A stretch of DNA of 64,000 nucleotides from Cyclina sinensis. Its lineage: Eukaryota; Mollusca; Bivalvia; Venerida; Veneridae. Below the pieces are notes generated by a model. That model was not told the origin of the DNA. It saw only the letters and a list, made by a program, of their open reading frames with translations, and did not search any database. Shown piece by piece: positions 62,401 through 64,000 of this stretch (position 1 is the first letter of the stretch; each line of letters begins with the position of its first letter). Made by a program: the position numbers and the translations under genes. The stretch lies in contig JAAONU010000017.1 in NCBI GenBank assembly GCA_012932295.1, positions 2,418,001 to 2,482,000 on the forward strand, given 5' to 3'.

Positions 62401-63171
62401 CAAGAAAGGCAAAATAAATTCTGTTGTGGGGAGGGGGTCTGGAGTTTGGTTTATTTTGAAAGTGCCATCCCGGGGTGGGTAATATGTTTTACTGGTATGG
62501 CCCTAATTTTAATATGAAAAGCAGTAGAAGGGAAAAAAAAGCATTAAATTACAGATACGGTTTTAGAAACAACTCTAGGGTTCAACCAAGACTTTGGAAA
62601 GCAGTTTTGCATGCTTTATTTTGTTCTATAACTGTCATTGGCCTCATTGTAATGTTTCATCATAAAAAAAGTATAAAACAGCTTCTACTTTAGCTGGAGG
62701 TAGGGAGAATTGTCCTAAATTTTGGATTGGTCTGAAGTGGTGGCCAAGTGGTTAGCTGGAGGTAAGGAGAATTGTCCTAAATTTTGCATTGGTCTGAAGT
62801 GGTGGCCTAGTGGTTATGGTGTCTGCTTTATAAAGTAGTAGGTCTAAGGTTAGAGTCCCATCAGGGTCTTGCTCTGACAAGTTTGGTTGGTGAGCCCCTA
62901 ACTGCAGAATGCTTACCGATGGCCTGGTGTAGAAGAGGTGTCTCATAAGCCTGGGAGGCTTGGCCCATTCAGCAGAGGTTACACTTTAATAAACAGGAAC
63001 TTTACTCTGTAGCCCTTTTGTATGAAATAGATTGTTTTCTTCCACAGGATGGCAATACATACATTCACTGTCAGAAGTGTAACAGATGTGTTAAGCCGTC
63101 ACGTGTTCATTGTGATAAGTGTAATATATGTGATCTGCTTCAGCATAAATGTGGGCAGTCTGTGTTAAAAG
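53390..63171 (+). CDS. ZCCHC4: rRNA N6-adenosine methyltransferase ZCCHC4, 3' part beyond window
   Basis: ZCCHC4 methylates one adenosine of 28S rRNA (m6A4220 in human) and affects translation. Exons: 53390-53462, 54222-54420, 57141-57330, 58149-58240, 59036-59120, 59830-60037, 60349-60458, 60867-60988, 62026-62101, 63048-63171; 1279 nt, 426 codons plus one base, all phases joined. Human protein is 513 residues, so about 85 residues with the CCHC knuckle should lie past base 64000. Domains: GRF zinc finger (C22, H24, C46, C55), C2H2 finger (C106, C109, H121, H126), Rossmann methyltransferase with VLCIGCPR and the catalytic DPPF (257-260), then a Cys/His-rich DHHC-like ribbon. No frameshift or missing key residue seen. 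Confidence 0.96.
53596..53672 (+). mobile_element. tRNA-Thr(GGU)-like pseudogene or SINE head
   Basis: The 74-base body has a perfect 7-bp acceptor stem (GGAGCGG/CCGCTCC), an A-box TGGTCCAGTGG, a Thr-type anticodon loop CTGGTAA, a B-box GATCGATCC and an encoded CCA. The anticodon stem has two mismatches and the T-stem does not pair in the normal register, so it is not a working gene. Lies in ZCCHC4 intron 1. Confidence 0.55.
54222..54420 (+). CDS. ZCCHC4: ZCCHC4 exon 2: GRF zinc finger
   Basis: Reads GPTLLFSRYD, RRFFACSAFRDRKACPFFRW, the rest of the CHCC GRF finger (single-strand nucleic acid binding in the family). It is followed by an acidic-to-His-rich stretch and ends phase 2 at AAAAAG|GTAAGA. 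A spurious ATG-initiated ORF starts inside it and is not a separate gene. Confidence 0.94.
54790..56219 (+). mobile_element. pearl-like element H, 162-bp units and poly-C arrays
   Basis: Perfect 10-bp ends TGTCGCCCTT/AAGGGCGACA, stem-loop CTTTCGAAGAAAAGG, GTCCGTCGGTCCGTC, then units starting AACTTAACGTTGG at 54852, 55014 and 55176 (162 bp). From 55480 a second module resembles element A (GGGGTCACTTGAT, TATATAGGAAAAAAAACTTC, twice, 141 bp apart), then three CATAGGTACTTTACTCCTCC blocks divided by C runs of up to about 28. In ZCCHC4 intron 2. Confidence 0.75.
57141..58240 (+). CDS. ZCCHC4: ZCCHC4 exons 3-4: C2H2 finger and SAM-binding start
   Basis: Exon 57141-57330 carries LCIDCGLLLLPGEQ with H121 and H126, then KPSQLFKPLEDNKTFA. 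Exon 58149-58240 carries QYLFSHSTVDFVIDIL and THVLCIGCPR, the first strand and glycine turn of the S-adenosylmethionine fold. The intron between holds a 12-bp perfect hairpin and a weak tRNA-like stretch. Confidence 0.93.
57394..57426. repeat. perfect 12-bp hairpin in ZCCHC4 intron 3
   Basis: AAGAGTTATGGT, 9-base loop, ACCATAACTCTT. No terminator role expected in an intron; may be a small foldback element. Confidence 0.7.
58728..59027 (+). mobile_element. pearl-like element I next to ZCCHC4 exon 5
   Basis: Start TTTTATGTTCCTCATCGAAGATGAGGGG (5' stem-loop CTCATC/GATGAG), GGTCCGTCGG, two diverged units with AACTAGAGAA-GCTTG, end GGGGGGCATTTATG, TTTACAAACATTTCTTGT. Its last base lies 8 bases before the exon. 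Confidence 0.7.
59036..60458 (+). CDS. ZCCHC4: ZCCHC4 exons 5-7: methyltransferase core with DPPF
   Basis: Exons 59036-59120 (SLLLDLDHRY), 59830-60037 (FCLYNMMNHHFF, MVIDPPFGVMVD) and 60349-60458 (MPVFWFFPYFMEQR, MLDYK). DPPF is the catalytic motif that holds the target adenine N6. For exon 6 the acceptor at 59829 is needed; the later CCCTCAG at 59839-59843 breaks the frame. Exon 5 lies 8 bases after the end of a repeat element. Confidence 0.94.
59272..59436. mobile_element. 165-bp MITE, hAT-like ends
   Basis: Perfect 16-bp inverted ends CAGGGGTTTCATTAAG/CTTAATGAAACCCCTG. CAGGGG-type tips recall hAT elements, but an 8-bp target duplication is not evident (TAAATTTT against ATTTTACC). Confidence 0.65.
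60867..63171 (+). CDS. ZCCHC4: ZCCHC4 exons 8-10: DHHC-like zinc ribbon
   Basis: Exons 60867-60988 (YDNHDLFRGEKGRKKGSPVR, IFTNLSP), 62026-62101 (YCDQCKAYR, HCFKCETC) and 63048-63171 (HCQKCNRCVKPSRVHCDKC, NICD, HKC). The repeated CxxC/HC pairs match the Cys-rich region that packs on the methyltransferase in human ZCCHC4. The last exon ends phase 1; no later exon was recognised before 64000. Confidence 0.93.
61522..61954. mobile_element. 433-bp TTAA MITE with tRNA-like core
   Basis: AGGGGCTGTGCTCCAGAT and its inverse partner AGAGGCTGTACTCCAGAT (2 of 18 differ) are bounded by TTAA on both sides. Inside are a dyad TACCGT/ACGGTA (61677, 61689) and a perfect tRNA T-arm, CCAGA-GTTCAAA-TCTGG at 61794-61810. 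In ZCCHC4 intron 8. Confidence 0.75.
62371..62503. mobile_element. 133-bp MITE in ZCCHC4 intron 9
   Basis: GGGCCATTTCAGTAAAACAT and its near-perfect inverse ATGTTTTACTGGTATGGCCC bound it, with CCCACCC/GGGTGGG just inside. Non-coding. Confidence 0.7.
62691..62990 (+). mobile_element. SINE with 62-bp tandem duplication
   Basis: A 62-bp block (TAGCTGGAGGTA ... GTGGTGGCCAAGTGGT) is repeated at 62691 and 62753. The second copy runs into a tRNA-like head (A-box TGGCCTAGTGG, B-box GGTTAGAGTCCC) and a SINE-type body ending TTTAATAAACAGG. Confidence 0.6.
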
Positions 63172-64000
63172 GTAAATTTTAGTTCAACATTAATTATTCA
63201 GCTTCATACATAAGCTTAGTTTAGAATAAACCTACTTATTTTACATTGTGAGAAAAGTTCTTGCAAGGTATATAAATCCCTCTTGTTGACTGTTTCCTGG
63301 ATGCAAGCCAGTACTAGCACTGACAGTATGGAATGTTGCCTCATGAAGTTACGTAGGGAAATTTGAGCTTTACTTAAATACTGTGTCAGTTAATTTCTTA
63401 AGTTTATACTTGAACATTTTACACAAAATTTTGCACTGAAATGCTGTTAAGTCTCTGAAAGGGACATACTTGACAATAAACAGCTGATATATTGCAGAAT
63501 GAAAAATGATGATTTAAAGAAGACTTTATCTTCAGAAACCTTTTCTTTAGGTTTTAAGACACTTGGACGGTGTTCAGTTGGAATAAATGACTATCAAACC
63601 AAACAATTGTACAACAACAACTGTTTTAAGACTAATATTAATGTATTCAGTTTACACGCTGTACTAAGAACTTTTGACAGACAGCTTGACATTGGGTAAT
63701 AATTCATTCAAAATCATTCAAATTTACATGATTTTAAAGATTTAGGGGATGCCTCTTTAATGACTTCTGATGCTTTCGGCAGTATATGTTAAAAAGAATT
63801 AAGGAGTAAGAAACACCTTGTTGGATTCAGACCAGTTACCTCTTGGTGAAGAAATTTAGGCTATATCTCTACATTTTCTAATAAATTAAATTCTTGCCTC
63901 TTAAACTCACTCAGGGCTTTAAATTAAAGCCCTGACTCACTACACTAGATAAGTACTTCAGGCATTTCAGAGTAAAGTGAAGTTCTAATGATAAAAAAAA
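63172..64000. other. start of ZCCHC4 intron 10
   Basis: No CCHC-knuckle exon was found here; the only structure is the palindrome at 63912. Confidence 0.6.
63912..63934. repeat. near-perfect palindrome CAGGGCTTTAA-A-TTAAAGCCCTG
   Basis: Eleven-base arms with a single-base centre; same arm as the hairpin at 51285. Confidence 0.8.

Noticed and set aside
63499..63699. 66-codon ORF as the ZCCHC4 last exon
   Set aside because: No CCHC knuckle, and joining exon 10 at the nearby CAG gives an immediate stop.

Overview
This is animal nuclear DNA, AT-rich and intron-rich, with about 6% coding sequence. I rebuilt three conserved genes exon by exon: splice sites, reading-frame phases and family motifs all agree. 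The repeats point to a mollusc, most likely a bivalve: many elements with a stem-loop end, a (CCGT)n stretch, a tandem core and a CTTGT end (the layout of bivalve 'pearl' elements), plus tRNA-derived SINEs and TTAA-flanked MITEs. The species call is inference.

Layout. 1-8996: intergenic, repeat-rich. 8997-33242 (+): a Homer postsynaptic scaffold gene with a 15-kb first intron, an N-terminal EVH1 domain and a C-terminal coiled coil, ending in a variable stretch (alternative 5' splice site plus a 15-nt microexon). 33243-42359: no gene recognised; holds the 3' UTRs of two converging genes, a 33-G tract, a pearl-like element and a MITE. 42360-50646 (-): a complete 14-exon USP3 deubiquitinase gene of 527 codons. 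50647-53389: the divergent intergenic region, more than half of it a 1.5-kb Mutator-like non-autonomous transposon. 53390 to beyond the window end (+): ZCCHC4, the 28S rRNA N6-methyladenosine methyltransferase, with ten exons seen; the last part, with the CCHC knuckle, lies past base 64000.

The three genes share no pathway that I can see; Homer and USP3 converge, USP3 and ZCCHC4 diverge. The unusual content is (a) in Homer: an N-terminal extension exon instead of the usual short Met-Gly start, a microexon and a GC-rich hairpin at an alternative donor; and (b) in the repeats: nine pearl-like elements of several families with one plan, with cores repeating every 145, 146, 162 or 166 bp, one of which ends 8 bases before a ZCCHC4 exon. 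No CRISPR, operon, rRNA or intact tRNA gene was found.
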